Assembly: GCA_016193115.1 (NCBI GenBank)
Contig: JACPSV010000162.1
Coordinates: forward strand, 1 to 19,399
Source of the DNA: Elusimicrobiota bacterium
GTDB lineage: Bacteria > Elusimicrobiota > Elusimicrobia > 2-02-FULL-39-32
Length of the DNA stretch: 19,399 bases
Reading direction: 5' to 3'
Shown here piece by piece: positions 6,989-14,736 of this stretch. Made by a program: the position numbers and the translations under genes. A model generated the notes under the pieces. The model made no database searches. It was not told the origin of the DNA and saw only the letters and a program-made list of their open reading frames with translations. Position 1 is the first letter of the stretch; the number at the start of each line of letters is the position of its first letter.

Positions 6989-7968
6989 GATTCAGGCCAG
7001 CCGTTGTCCTCCATGTTTTTCTTTTCTTCTTTCTAGCGCAGAACGGAGAAACCAAACCCTCCAAGATTCAAATTCATGGCGGCGAAGGAGACGCGCGCTG
7101 GCAATGGCTGGGAAAAAAGGTTCAATATCAGGTTCACCATTTCCCCGGACAGCCCGGCGTTTTCATCAAAGACATGCGGAGAGGATGGACAATTGAATGC
7201 AACGCGGATCAGGATTTTCCAAGCGCCAGCCTGATTAAAATTCCAATCATGATGGTGCTTTACAAAGCTCAAGCGGAAGGAAAAATTTCCATGGAAGAGG
7301 AACTGGCAATCCAAAAAAATGAAAAATCGCGCGGGTCGGGCGCCTTAAAACACGAACGGGTAGGAACGAAACATACCGTCCGCGACCTGATTGAAAGAAT
7401 GATCACAGAATCGGATAACACAGCAACCAACATGCTCACCCAAACTCTCGGACTCAATTATTACAATGCGCAATTTGCCCAATTGGGACTGAAAGAAACA
7501 AATTTCGCGCGCAAGATCATGGATTTGAGAAAACGCGATCAGGGAATTGAGAACTACACGACTCCAAAAGAAATGGGCTATCTCCTGGAAATGATCTACC
7601 GGAAAAAGGTCGTCCATGCCGACGAGATGCTGAATATTTTGAAAAAGCAGAAAATCAATGACCGTCTTTCCGTCGCGATTCCGCCCCCATGGGAGATCGG
7701 ACATAAAACGGGCCTGCTCAGAAATACCTGCCATGACGTCGGCGTTGTCTTTACGCCCTCTAACGACTATATCATCTGCGTTTTGACCTCGGGAGTGCGC
7801 AACATCCGGCGGGCAAAAAGTTTTATCAGCGAAATTTCCCATCTTTCCACTGTTTATTACAGAGAGCTGACGCCTCAGACCGCGGATGAAAAATCAGTCT
7901 GGCCACAGACAGAAAAGGAACCCTCCTCCATCTCCCCGGATTCGGATAGCGGCAAAAGCGGAGGGTGA
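6985..7968 (+). CDS. Secreted class-A-beta-lactamase-like serine hydrolase
   Basis: 327 residues. The N-terminus has a charged start and a hydrophobic core ([12 protein letters not shown]) with likely signal-peptide cleavage near residue 25, so it is periplasmic or exported. The three penicilloyl-serine-transferase motifs are present and correctly ordered: S82-x-x-K85 (SLIK), S143-D144-N145, and K241-T-G243. The omega-loop motif E-x-x-L-N of true class A beta-lactamases, expected around residues 175-182 just before the conserved TTP (192-194), is absent; that stretch reads ARKIMDLRK. An efficient beta-lactamase is therefore unlikely; a peptidoglycan peptidase or esterase is more likely, but this is inference. 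A basic/polar tail of about 40 residues follows the catalytic domain. The ATG overlaps the preceding stop (ATGA), so it is translated coupled to the dehydrogenase. Confidence 0.82.
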   Translation: MRFRPAVVLHVFLFFFLAQNGETKPSKIQIHGGEGDARWQWLGKKVQYQVHHFPGQPGVFIKDMRRGWTIECNADQDFPSASLIKIPIMMVLYKAQAEGKISMEEELAIQKNEKSRGSGALKHERVGTKHTVRDLIERMITESDNTATNMLTQTLGLNYYNAQFAQLGLKETNFARKIMDLRKRDQGIENYTTPKEMGYLLEMIYRKKVVHADEMLNILKKQKINDRLSVAIPPPWEIGHKTGLLRNTCHDVGVVFTPSNDYIICVLTSGVRNIRRAKSFISEISHLSTVYYRELTPQTADEKSVWPQTEKEPSSISPDSDSGKSGG

Positions 7969-8018
7969 TTCCACCCCTCCCACTTCATAAAACGATCTCC
8001 ATTTCTTAAACCCTTGAC

Positions 8019-8465
8019 ATGAAACAACGAACCTGCGTTCTCATTAAACCGGACGGCATTGAAAAAAATCTGGTTGGGACCGTCCTAAATCGTTTTGAAA
8101 AGGAGGGATTTCATTTGATCGGTCTCAAGCTGGTTCCGCCCTCCCGGCCTCTTCTGGAATCTTTTTACGCGGAACATGCCGGCAAACCGTTTTACCCGGG
8201 ACTCCTGGAATTCATGCTCTCGGGCTGTTTCATCGCCTCGGTCTGGGAAGGCGAGGACGTCGTTGGGAAAGTACGGAAAATTGTGGGAGCGACCAACTCT
8301 AAAGAGGCGGAGGAAAACACTTTAAGAAAACTGTATGGGACAGACAACCGCCGCAATCTGGTGCACGCTTCCGACTCACCCAACTCCTCGGCAAGGGAGA
8401 TTGCGACCCTGTTCAATATTTCAGAACTAAAAAGTAAGGAGAACGACTCAAATGGCCAATCCTAA
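8019..8465 (+). CDS. ndk: Nucleoside diphosphate kinase
   Basis: 148 residues. It transfers the gamma phosphate from ATP to nucleoside diphosphates through a phospho-histidine. The start TCVLIKPDGIEKNLVG matches the family N-terminus. GATNSKEAEENTLRKLYG is the nucleotide-binding Kpn-loop region, here a variant of the usual GTIR segment. NLVHASDSPNSSAREI carries the catalytic H116 and the SDSP context. Length is close to the usual 140-150. No good Shine-Dalgarno precedes the ATG, and I see no clear promoter in the 50-base gap upstream. The last 14 bases overlap rpmF. It is first in a run of tightly spaced genes reaching rnc and beyond. Confidence 0.95.
   Translation: MKQRTCVLIKPDGIEKNLVGTVLNRFEKEGFHLIGLKLVPPSRPLLESFYAEHAGKPFYPGLLEFMLSGCFIASVWEGEDVVGKVRKIVGATNSKEAEENTLRKLYGTDNRRNLVHASDSPNSSAREIATLFNISELKSKENDSNGQS
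8436..8441 (+). promoter_or_regulatory. Ribosome binding site of rpmF inside the ndk coding end
   Basis: AAGGAG ends ten bases before the rpmF ATG and lies within the last codons of ndk. It supports the start at 8452 despite the 14-base overlap. Confidence 0.75.
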
Positions 8466-8667
8466 AAAGAAACATACCCGCATGAGACGGGACATGAGAC
8501 GATCCGCTAACTGGCGGTTGGAAGCGACGGACATTTCCAAGTGTTCCCATTGCGGCGCCCCAAGCCTTTCTCACCACATCTGCCCTGAATGCGGATTTTA
8601 TAACGGAGAACTGATCCTTCCCAGAAAAGTCAAAAAGAAAAAAGAAGAAGGACAAGGACAGGGATAA
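8452..8667 (+). CDS. rpmF: 50S ribosomal protein L32, zinc-ribbon form
   Basis: 71 residues. The N-terminus MANPKKKHTRMRRDMRRS is the highly conserved L32 start (NPKKKxSxxRRDMRR). A zinc ribbon follows with C31-x2-C34 and C44-x2-C47 (CSHCGAP...CPECGFYNG), so this is the zinc-binding C+ form. The C-terminus is lysine-rich and a little longer than average. The rpmF-plsX-fab order is a classical bacterial arrangement linking ribosome and lipid synthesis. The start is fixed by the ribosome binding site and the family N-terminus. Confidence 0.96.
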   Translation: MANPKKKHTRMRRDMRRSANWRLEATDISKCSHCGAPSLSHHICPECGFYNGELILPRKVKKKKEEGQGQG

Positions 8668-8685
8668 AATTAAGGACCCTTCAAG

Positions 8686-9726
8686 ATGAATATCGCGATT
8701 GATGCGATGGGGGGTGATTATGCTCCCCAGAAAATTATAGAGGGGGCGGTTGATTACGCCAGGGAAAACAATCATGCCCTGATTCTGGTGGGACATCAGG
8801 ACAAGATTTCCAGCGAGTTAAAAAAATACTCCGTTCAAGGCCTTTCGATCTCTATCCATCACGCGGCGGAAGTGATTGAGATGCATGAATCGCCTTCCCG
8901 CGCCAGCAAAGTCAAACAGGACGCGAGCATTGTGGTCGCGACCAAACTTCTGGCTCAGGGAAAAGTGGACGCTTTGGTGTCCGCCGGAAATTCGGGAGCG
9001 GTCATGACTTCGGCTTTGCGTTATCTGGGACGGTTGCCGGGCATCCACAGGCCGGCGATCGCCACGTTGCTCCCCACGCAACGAGGTCATTGCGTCGTGG
9101 CGGATGCGGGAGCGAACGCGGACTGTAAACCGGAATTTCTGCTTCAATTTTCTATCATGGCCAAGCTCGTCGCGGAAAAGATATTGGACATTCAAAACCC
9201 TAAAGTGGGTCTGCTTTCGATCGGGGAAGAAAAAGAAAAGGGAAACCACCTGACAAAAGAAACGTTTCCCCTGCTGGCTTCCGCTCCGCAAATCCAATTC
9301 ATTGGCAACGTGGAAGGACGCGACGTTCCTAAAGGTAGGGCGGACGTGGTCGTCTGCGACGGTTTTGTGGGAAACGTAGTTCTAAAAACAATGGAGGGCA
9401 CCGCGGACGCAATCGGGAAAATGATTAAATTTGAAATCAGTTCCAGCGTTCTGGCGAAAATCGGATACTTTTTCATTCGTCCCGCGTTCAAACGGTTCCG
9501 TAAAAGAGTGGACTACGCGGAGTATGGGGGAGCGCCGCTCCTGGGAGTCAAAGGAGTCTGCATCATTGCGCACGGAAAGTCCAACGCAAAAGCGATTAAA
9601 AACGCCATCCGGGTCGCAGAACAGTTCGCGTCCAAAAAAGTGAATGAGGGAATCGTCTCCGCCATTCAGAATCTGCCCAAAAAAGAGACGCAGGAACAGG
9701 TTCAGACCACCTCTTGTCAATCATGA
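8686..9726 (+). CDS. plsX: Phosphate acyltransferase PlsX
   Basis: 346 residues. It makes acyl-phosphate from acyl-ACP and inorganic phosphate, the first step of the PlsX/PlsY route to phosphatidic acid. MNIAIDAMGGDYAPQ is the signature start. VSAGNSGAVMTSALRYLGRLPGI, RPAIATLLPT, and the C-terminal EYGGAPLLGVKG are all characteristic of the family. Length is typical (330-350). AAGGA at 8672-8676 lies nine bases before the ATG. The gene is 18 bases after rpmF, and its stop overlaps the fabH start (ATGA). No plsY is in this window. Peripheral membrane or cytosolic protein by family knowledge. Confidence 0.96.
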   Translation: MNIAIDAMGGDYAPQKIIEGAVDYARENNHALILVGHQDKISSELKKYSVQGLSISIHHAAEVIEMHESPSRASKVKQDASIVVATKLLAQGKVDALVSAGNSGAVMTSALRYLGRLPGIHRPAIATLLPTQRGHCVVADAGANADCKPEFLLQFSIMAKLVAEKILDIQNPKVGLLSIGEEKEKGNHLTKETFPLLASAPQIQFIGNVEGRDVPKGRADVVVCDGFVGNVVLKTMEGTADAIGKMIKFEISSSVLAKIGYFFIRPAFKRFRKRVDYAEYGGAPLLGVKGVCIIAHGKSNAKAIKNAIRVAEQFASKKVNEGIVSAIQNLPKKETQEQVQTTSCQS

Positions 9727-10709
9727 ACCGAATACGAGCGAAAATCCTGGGAACGGGCAAGTCCCTGCCTCAAAAGATATTAACGAACGCGGACTTGGAA
9801 AAGATTGTGGAAACTTCGGACGAATGGATCCGCACTCGCACCGGAATTCAAGAAAGGCGCATTGCGGAACCGTCCGAGGCCACTTCCGACCTGGCGATTG
9901 CGGCGGCAAAGATCGCTCTGGAAAATGCGCGCGTTCAACCGGACCAAATCGAGGCGATCTTCACCAGCACCTGCACTCCGGACATGTTTTTTCCGTCCGT
10001 GAGCTGTTTGGTGCAGTCTGCCCTAGGGGCGAAAAACTCGGCCGCAATGGACATTTCCGCAGCCTGTTCCGGATTTATCTACGGATTAGCCACCGCGAAA
10101 GGGTTCATTGAATCCGGAACCTTCAAAACTGTCCTGGTCATTGGGGTAGACACGCTCTCCAAAATCACCAACTGGAAAGATCGCGCGACTTGCGTTTTGT
10201 TTGGCGATGGCGCCGGCGCGGCCGTGATTCAGTCTTCGCAGGACGGATCCGGAATTCTTTCCGTGTTTTTGGGAGCGGACGGAAACGAGGCGGAAATTCT
10301 AAAAGTGCCGGCAGGCGGATCCCGTCTTCCCGCAAGCCCGGAAGTCTTGGAGAAAAATCTTTGTTCCATACGGATGAACGGACCGGAAGTGTACAAGCTG
10401 GCTGTGACCAAGATGGTGAAAGCCTCCGAAAAGGCCGCCGAGATGGCCGGCATCCAATGCAGCGACCTCAAACTCATCATTCCGCACCAGGCGAATCTGC
10501 GCATCATTGATTCGGTTGCTAAAAGGCTGAACCTGGGTCCGGAAAAAGTTTTCGTGAACGTGCAAAAGTACGGAAACATGTCCGCAGCCACCACGATCGT
10601 GGCTTTGGACGAAGCGCAAAAAGAAGGAAGAATTCAGCGCGGAGATCTGGTGGAACTGGTCGCGTTTGGAGCGGGTCTCACCTGGGGGGCTTCGGTCATC
10701 CGATGGTAA
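9723..10709 (+). CDS. fabH: 3-oxoacyl-ACP synthase III (KAS III)
   Basis: 328 residues. It condenses acetyl-CoA (or a branched starter) with malonyl-ACP to begin fatty-acid synthesis. The catalytic triad is visible: C115 in DISAACSGFIYG, H255 in PHQANLRI, and N285 in YGNMSAATT. DEWIRTRTGIQERRI near the N-terminus is the family segment around the CoA-binding arginine. I start at ATG 9723, where the stop of plsX and this start share ATGA; a TTG at 9714 would add only three residues and lacks a ribosome binding site. No Shine-Dalgarno of its own is obvious, so translation is probably coupled to plsX. It overlaps fabD by seven bases. Confidence 0.95.
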   Translation: MNRIRAKILGTGKSLPQKILTNADLEKIVETSDEWIRTRTGIQERRIAEPSEATSDLAIAAAKIALENARVQPDQIEAIFTSTCTPDMFFPSVSCLVQSALGAKNSAAMDISAACSGFIYGLATAKGFIESGTFKTVLVIGVDTLSKITNWKDRATCVLFGDGAGAAVIQSSQDGSGILSVFLGADGNEAEILKVPAGGSRLPASPEVLEKNLCSIRMNGPEVYKLAVTKMVKASEKAAEMAGIQCSDLKLIIPHQANLRIIDSVAKRLNLGPEKVFVNVQKYGNMSAATTIVALDEAQKEGRIQRGDLVELVAFGAGLTWGASVIRW

Positions 10710-11659
10710 CGGAAAAACTTGCGTTTCTTTTTCCGGGGCAGGGTTCCCAGTATCCGGGAATGGGAAAATCATTGTATGATAACTTTCCGGAATCGAGACA
10801 ACTGTTCGAGGCCGCCAACCAAACGCTCGGGATAGACATCGCCTCCACAATTTTTGACGGGACGGAAGAAGATCTGCGTCAGACGACCACGACGCAACCC
10901 TCTATTTTTATTGTCAGTTGCGCCGCATGGGTTGCTCTGAAAAAATCCTGTCCCGATTGGACCGGCTCCTGCGCCTACGTCGCAGGACACAGCTTGGGAG
11001 AATATTCAGCTCTTTTCGCGGCCGGAGTTTTTGATTTTCAAACGGGTTTAAAATTGGTAAAATACCGCAGTTTATTTATCCATGAATCCTGCCAGAAAAG
11101 TCCGGGAACCATGGCAGCGGTCATTGGGATTCAGAGAGAAGAGTTGGGCGCTCTCTGCGAGAATGCGGATCCTTCACAAGCGTGCGAGATGGTGAACTTT
11201 AATTCGCCGGGACAGATTGTGGTCGCAGGCAGAAAAGAAGCCGTGGAAAAACTGAAGTCCAGGATTGCAGAGAGGCCGGGATCCAAAATAATTCCTCTCA
11301 GCGTCTCCGGAGCTTTTCATTCCCAAAGCATGCGGGAAGCCGCCCGCAAGATGGAAGAGATTTTGCGGACAAGCGCAATTCGGGACGCCGCCGTTCCGGT
11401 TTTCACGAACTATGACGCTGAACCAACGACCAAAGGGGAAGACATTAAAAAAAAGCTGTCTCTGCAAATAGACCATCCCGTCTTCTGGGAAGATTCGATC
11501 CGGAAAATGATCGCTCAAGGCGTGGAAACGTTTGTGGAAATAGGTCCCGGCAAGGTTTTGTCCGGTCTGGTCCGCAAAATTGATAAACAAAAAAAAGTCG
11601 GGAACATAGAAGATCTGCAAACTCTCTCAAAAGTTTTGGAATTAAGGAGCGGCTCATGA
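10703..11659 (+). CDS. fabD: Malonyl-CoA:ACP transacylase
   Basis: 318 residues. It loads malonate from CoA onto the phosphopantetheine of ACP. FLFPGQGSQYPGMG at the N-terminus is the family oxyanion-hole segment. The nucleophile elbow GHSLGEYSAL puts the catalytic serine at S97, and H206 (VSGAFHSQSM) completes the dyad. Length is normal. The start lies seven bases inside the end of fabH and the stop overlaps fabG by ATGA, so the three genes are translationally linked. Confidence 0.96.
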   Translation: MVTEKLAFLFPGQGSQYPGMGKSLYDNFPESRQLFEAANQTLGIDIASTIFDGTEEDLRQTTTTQPSIFIVSCAAWVALKKSCPDWTGSCAYVAGHSLGEYSALFAAGVFDFQTGLKLVKYRSLFIHESCQKSPGTMAAVIGIQREELGALCENADPSQACEMVNFNSPGQIVVAGRKEAVEKLKSRIAERPGSKIIPLSVSGAFHSQSMREAARKMEEILRTSAIRDAAVPVFTNYDAEPTTKGEDIKKKLSLQIDHPVFWEDSIRKMIAQGVETFVEIGPGKVLSGLVRKIDKQKKVGNIEDLQTLSKVLELRSGS

Positions 11660-12399
11660 GACTAAAAGATAAAGTGGCGCTGATTACAGGCGGAGCGCAA
11701 GGCATTGGTTATGCCATTGCGTCCCTTTTCGCGCGCGAGGGCGCACGGATCGTGCTGTGCGATGTGGTTCAGGAACTGGTGCAGAAATCGGCTCGGGATC
11801 TGGAACAAAAGTACCAGGTTGCCGCCGCAGGCCTGAAGATGGACGTGACCCAGTTTTCTCAATGTGAAGAGATCGTGAATCAAACTCTTGACAAATTTCA
11901 ACGAATTGATATATTAGTGAACAATGCCGGTATCACCAAAGACAATTTGGTGATGCGCATGTCGGAACAGGAGTGGGACGCAGTCCTCGCGGTCAACCTG
12001 AAGGGTTCCTTCAACTGTACCAAAGCAGTCGTTCGGCCCATGATGAAGCAGAGATCGGGACGCATCATCAACATCTGCTCCATCGTAGGCCTCATGGGAA
12101 ACGCGGGTCAGGCCAACTATTCCGCATCGAAGGGCGGTCTGATCGCGATGACCAAAAGCTGCGCCCGGGAATTTGCGTCCCGGGAAATTCTGGTGAACGC
12201 GATTGCGCCGGGTTTCATCCGCACGCGCATGACCGAAGCGCTCTCGGAAGAACAGAAACAAAAGCTCGCTTCACTCATTCCTCTCACGCGTTTAGGCGAA
12301 GCGGAGGACGTGGCGAAAGCGGCTCTGTTTTTGGCGTCCGACGATTCCTCGTACATCACCGGTCACGTTCTTTCCGTGAACGGCGGAATGTACATGTAG
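11656..12399 (+). CDS. fabG: 3-oxoacyl-ACP reductase (short-chain dehydrogenase)
   Basis: 247 residues. It reduces 3-oxoacyl-ACP to 3-hydroxyacyl-ACP with NADPH. The nucleotide-binding motif TGGAQGIG is at residues 11-18, NNAG starts at N89, and the catalytic residues are S142, Y155 and K159 (NYSASKGG). The C-terminal segment [19 protein letters not shown] is typical of FabG. AAGGAG at 11644-11649 lies six bases before the ATG. Its position between fabD and acpP makes the FabG assignment secure despite the breadth of the SDR family. Confidence 0.95.
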   Translation: MRLKDKVALITGGAQGIGYAIASLFAREGARIVLCDVVQELVQKSARDLEQKYQVAAAGLKMDVTQFSQCEEIVNQTLDKFQRIDILVNNAGITKDNLVMRMSEQEWDAVLAVNLKGSFNCTKAVVRPMMKQRSGRIINICSIVGLMGNAGQANYSASKGGLIAMTKSCAREFASREILVNAIAPGFIRTRMTEALSEEQKQKLASLIPLTRLGEAEDVAKAALFLASDDSSYITGHVLSVNGGMYM

Positions 12400-12427
12400 T
12401 TCTGCGAATGCACCGCAACTAAAAAAC

Positions 12428-12433
12428 AGGAGG
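12428..12433 (+). promoter_or_regulatory. Strong ribosome binding site of acpP
   Basis: AGGAGG ends nine bases before the acpP ATG. It is the best Shine-Dalgarno in the fab block, which fits the high demand for acyl carrier protein. Confidence 0.8.
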
Positions 12434-12442
12434 TTTGAGATC

Positions 12443-12682
12443 ATGGCTGATGACATCGAAGGTAAAGTCAAAGAGATTATCGTGGAAAACTTAGGCGTGG
12501 ACGGAGCGACGGTCACGCCCCAAGCATCATTCGTCAATGACCTGGGGGCAGACTCTTTGGATACGGTGGAGCTTGTCATGGCTCTGGAAGAAGAGTTCGA
12601 TCTGGAGATTCCCGACGAAGAAGCGGAAAAGATCCAAACCGTGGGACAGGCGATCGACTACATCAAAGCCCACAAGAAATAA
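12443..12682 (+). CDS. acpP: Acyl carrier protein
   Basis: 79 residues, acidic. It carries growing acyl chains on a 4'-phosphopantetheine arm. The attachment motif [18 protein letters not shown] puts the modified serine at S38. The helices before it ([12 protein letters not shown]) and after it ([17 protein letters not shown]) are canonical, and length is normal. It lies between fabG and fabF as in many bacteria. Confidence 0.97.
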   Translation: MADDIEGKVKEIIVENLGVDGATVTPQASFVNDLGADSLDTVELVMALEEEFDLEIPDEEAEKIQTVGQAIDYIKAHKK

Positions 12683-12709
12683 GAATTCTACTCTGACAAC
12701 AAAGGAATA

Positions 12710-12745
12710 ATGTCCGTTCAAGTCATATCCATTCTCCATGGATAG
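12710..12745 (+). other. Possible 11-codon leader ORF overlapping the fabF start
   Basis: ATG at 12710 opens a frame of 11 sense codons (MSVQVISILHG) ending in TAG at 12743-12745, which overlaps the fabF ATG (12738) by eight bases. It is preceded by AAAGGA at 12701-12706, though only three bases away. fabF itself has a pyrimidine-rich leader and no Shine-Dalgarno. The small frame may serve to bring ribosomes to fabF. This is inference from position only. Confidence 0.3.
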
Positions 12746-13988
12746 GAAAAAGATTGTAATCACCGGCATGGGAGTCGTCAGTCCCATCGGGATTGGCACG
12801 GATGCGTTTTGGAGTTCCGCCATCCAAGGAAAATGCGGCATTGTGAACGTCAGTTACTTCGACGTTACCCAATACCCGTGCAGGATTGCGGGCGAGGTCC
12901 GGGACTTCCATGCGGATCAGTTTATCGAAAAGAAAAAGATCAAGCGGATGGATCGTTTCACCCAGTTTGCCATGGCCGCGGCGAAACTGGCGCTCCAGGA
13001 CTCGGGACTCGACCTCAACAAGGAAAACCTGGAAAGGATCGGCGTGATCGTGGGCAGCGGCATTGGCGGATTGCAAACGATTGAAGAGGAGTTCGCCATT
13101 CTGCAAAAGAAAGGGACCCGACGCGTGACCCCTTTCCTCATTCCTAAACTGATCTCCAACATGGCCGCGGGAGAAATCTCGATCCAATACGGGTTTGCCG
13201 GTCCGAACTACGCCGTTTCTTCCGCCTGCGCTACTGCTAACAATTCTATCGGCGAGGCCTTGCGTCACTTGCGCTACGGAGACGCGGACGTTTTTGTCAG
13301 CGGGGGAAGCGAAGCCGCCATCACTCAACTCGGACTTTCCGGTTTCTCTCAAGCGGGCGCTCTGGCGGAATCGTTCAACGATTCTCCGGAAAAAGCCAGC
13401 CGTCCTTTCGATAAGAATCGGGAAGGGTTTGTGATGGGAGAAGGGGCCGGCATCGTGATCCTGGAAACGGAAGAGCACGCCCTCCAGCGGGGAGCGAATA
13501 TCTTGGCGGAACTTGCCGGATACGGGTTGACCGATGACGCCTTTCATATCACCTCCCCATCGCCGGAAGGAAAATCCCAGGTTAAAGCGGTTCTCAACGC
13601 CCTCAAAGACGCGCAGACCTCTCCGGAAGAAGTCAACTATATTAACGCTCACGGCACGTCCACCCAGGTAAACGACAAAACAGAAACCCTCGTGATTAAA
13701 TCTGTTTTTGGGGAACGGGCGAAAAAAATTCCGATTTCCTCCACGAAATCCATGACCGGTCACCTTTTGGGCGCCGCCGGCGGAGTGGAACTGATCGCCA
13801 GCGTCTGTTCCATCCGGAAAGGAGTCGTTCACCCCACAATTAACTATGAGACTCCGGATCCCAATTGCGATCTCGACTATGTGCCCAACCAGTCCAGAGA
13901 ATGTAAAGTGACCTGCGCGATCTCCAACTCTTTTGGATTTGGAGGACACAACGCCGTTCTGGTTGTGAAAGCGTACAATGGAATGTAG
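12738..13988 (+). CDS. fabF: 3-oxoacyl-ACP synthase II (KAS II)
   Basis: 416 residues. It elongates acyl-ACP by condensation with malonyl-ACP. The Cys-His-His active site is visible: C164 in SSACATANNSIGEA, H305 in NAHGTST, and H342 in MTGHLLGAAGG. The C-terminal NSFGFGGHNAVLV is also diagnostic. The start MDRKKIVITGMGVVSPIG matches the family. No other start codon exists in frame before the stop at 12708, so 12738 is firm even though no ribosome binding site precedes it. The end overlaps or nearly touches rnc. Confidence 0.96.
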   Translation: MDRKKIVITGMGVVSPIGIGTDAFWSSAIQGKCGIVNVSYFDVTQYPCRIAGEVRDFHADQFIEKKKIKRMDRFTQFAMAAAKLALQDSGLDLNKENLERIGVIVGSGIGGLQTIEEEFAILQKKGTRRVTPFLIPKLISNMAAGEISIQYGFAGPNYAVSSACATANNSIGEALRHLRYGDADVFVSGGSEAAITQLGLSGFSQAGALAESFNDSPEKASRPFDKNREGFVMGEGAGIVILETEEHALQRGANILAELAGYGLTDDAFHITSPSPEGKSQVKAVLNALKDAQTSPEEVNYINAHGTSTQVNDKTETLVIKSVFGERAKKIPISSTKSMTGHLLGAAGGVELIASVCSIRKGVVHPTINYETPDPNCDLDYVPNQSRECKVTCAISNSFGFGGHNAVLVVKAYNGM

Positions 13989-13998
13989 GATAAACCGG

Positions 13999-14736
13999 AT
14001 GACCCCCGAAACCTCTCAACGCCTTCTTTTTCCCCTGCCTTTCGAATCCCTGGAAAAAAAGATCCACATAAAGTTTAAGAATAGGAAATTTATTGAAGAA
14101 GCGCTCACGCACCGTTCTTATGTTTCCGGCTCTTCCCAGGAACAGGAAAAGGCGTTCAACGAAAGGATGGAGTTTCTGGGAGACAGCATTCTGAACGCCG
14201 CGATCACGGATTTCCTGTACAAACGGTATCCAGCCCATGATGAAGGCAAACTGTCTAAATTTAAATCGCTTCTCGTGTCCCAAACCCCTCTAGCCCGATG
14301 GGCAAAAGAAATCAAGCTGGGCGCGTACCTCAAACTCTCCGGCAGCGAGGAATTGCAAGGCGGCAGAGAACGGGACTCCATTTTAGCGGACGCTCTGGAA
14401 GCCGTGATTGGCGCCATTTACCTGGACCAAGGATTTGAAAAAGCCAAAGATTTGGTGATCCGCCAGTTCGAACAGAAAAAAAGAATTGTGGAAACGGATT
14501 TTAAGAGCAGATTGCAAGAGCTGATCCAAAAGAAATATAAGGTGCTGCCAACCTACATTTTATCTAAAGAGAGCGGTCCGGACCACGACAAAACTTTCTT
14601 TATCGAGGTTCGACTGAAGAAAAAGATGTTGGGAAAAGGAACCGGAAAGTCCAAGAAAGAATCCGAACAGTCGGCGGCGCGGCAGGCTTTGAGAAATATT
14701 CGAGATGGTTTACTAAAGGGGGTAAAGGCAGCGTGA
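13999..14736 (+). CDS. rnc: Ribonuclease III
   Basis: 245 residues from this start. It cleaves double-stranded RNA in rRNA maturation and mRNA decay. The catalytic signature ERMEFLGDSIL gives E55, E58 and D62; the second metal-binding pair is D131 and E134 in ADALEAVIGAIYLDQG. A double-stranded-RNA-binding domain occupies about residues 165-235, ending in SKKESEQSAARQAL. ATG 13999 is preferred because AGGA lies eight bases upstream. An ATG at 13978, inside the end of fabF, would add seven residues (MECRINR). rnc after fabF/acpP is a common bacterial order. Confidence 0.95.
   Translation: MTPETSQRLLFPLPFESLEKKIHIKFKNRKFIEEALTHRSYVSGSSQEQEKAFNERMEFLGDSILNAAITDFLYKRYPAHDEGKLSKFKSLLVSQTPLARWAKEIKLGAYLKLSGSEELQGGRERDSILADALEAVIGAIYLDQGFEKAKDLVIRQFEQKKRIVETDFKSRLQELIQKKYKVLPTYILSKESGPDHDKTFFIEVRLKKKMLGKGTGKSKKESEQSAARQALRNIRDGLLKGVKAA

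Noticed and set aside
8014..8019. TTGACA just before the ndk start as a -35 box
   Set aside because: It overlaps the ATG itself, so a promoter there would start inside ndk; most likely chance.
12723..13949. 408-codon open frame on the minus strand opposite fabF
   Set aside because: It mirrors fabF almost end to end, which clearly is the real gene by active-site motifs; the translation shows no family pattern.
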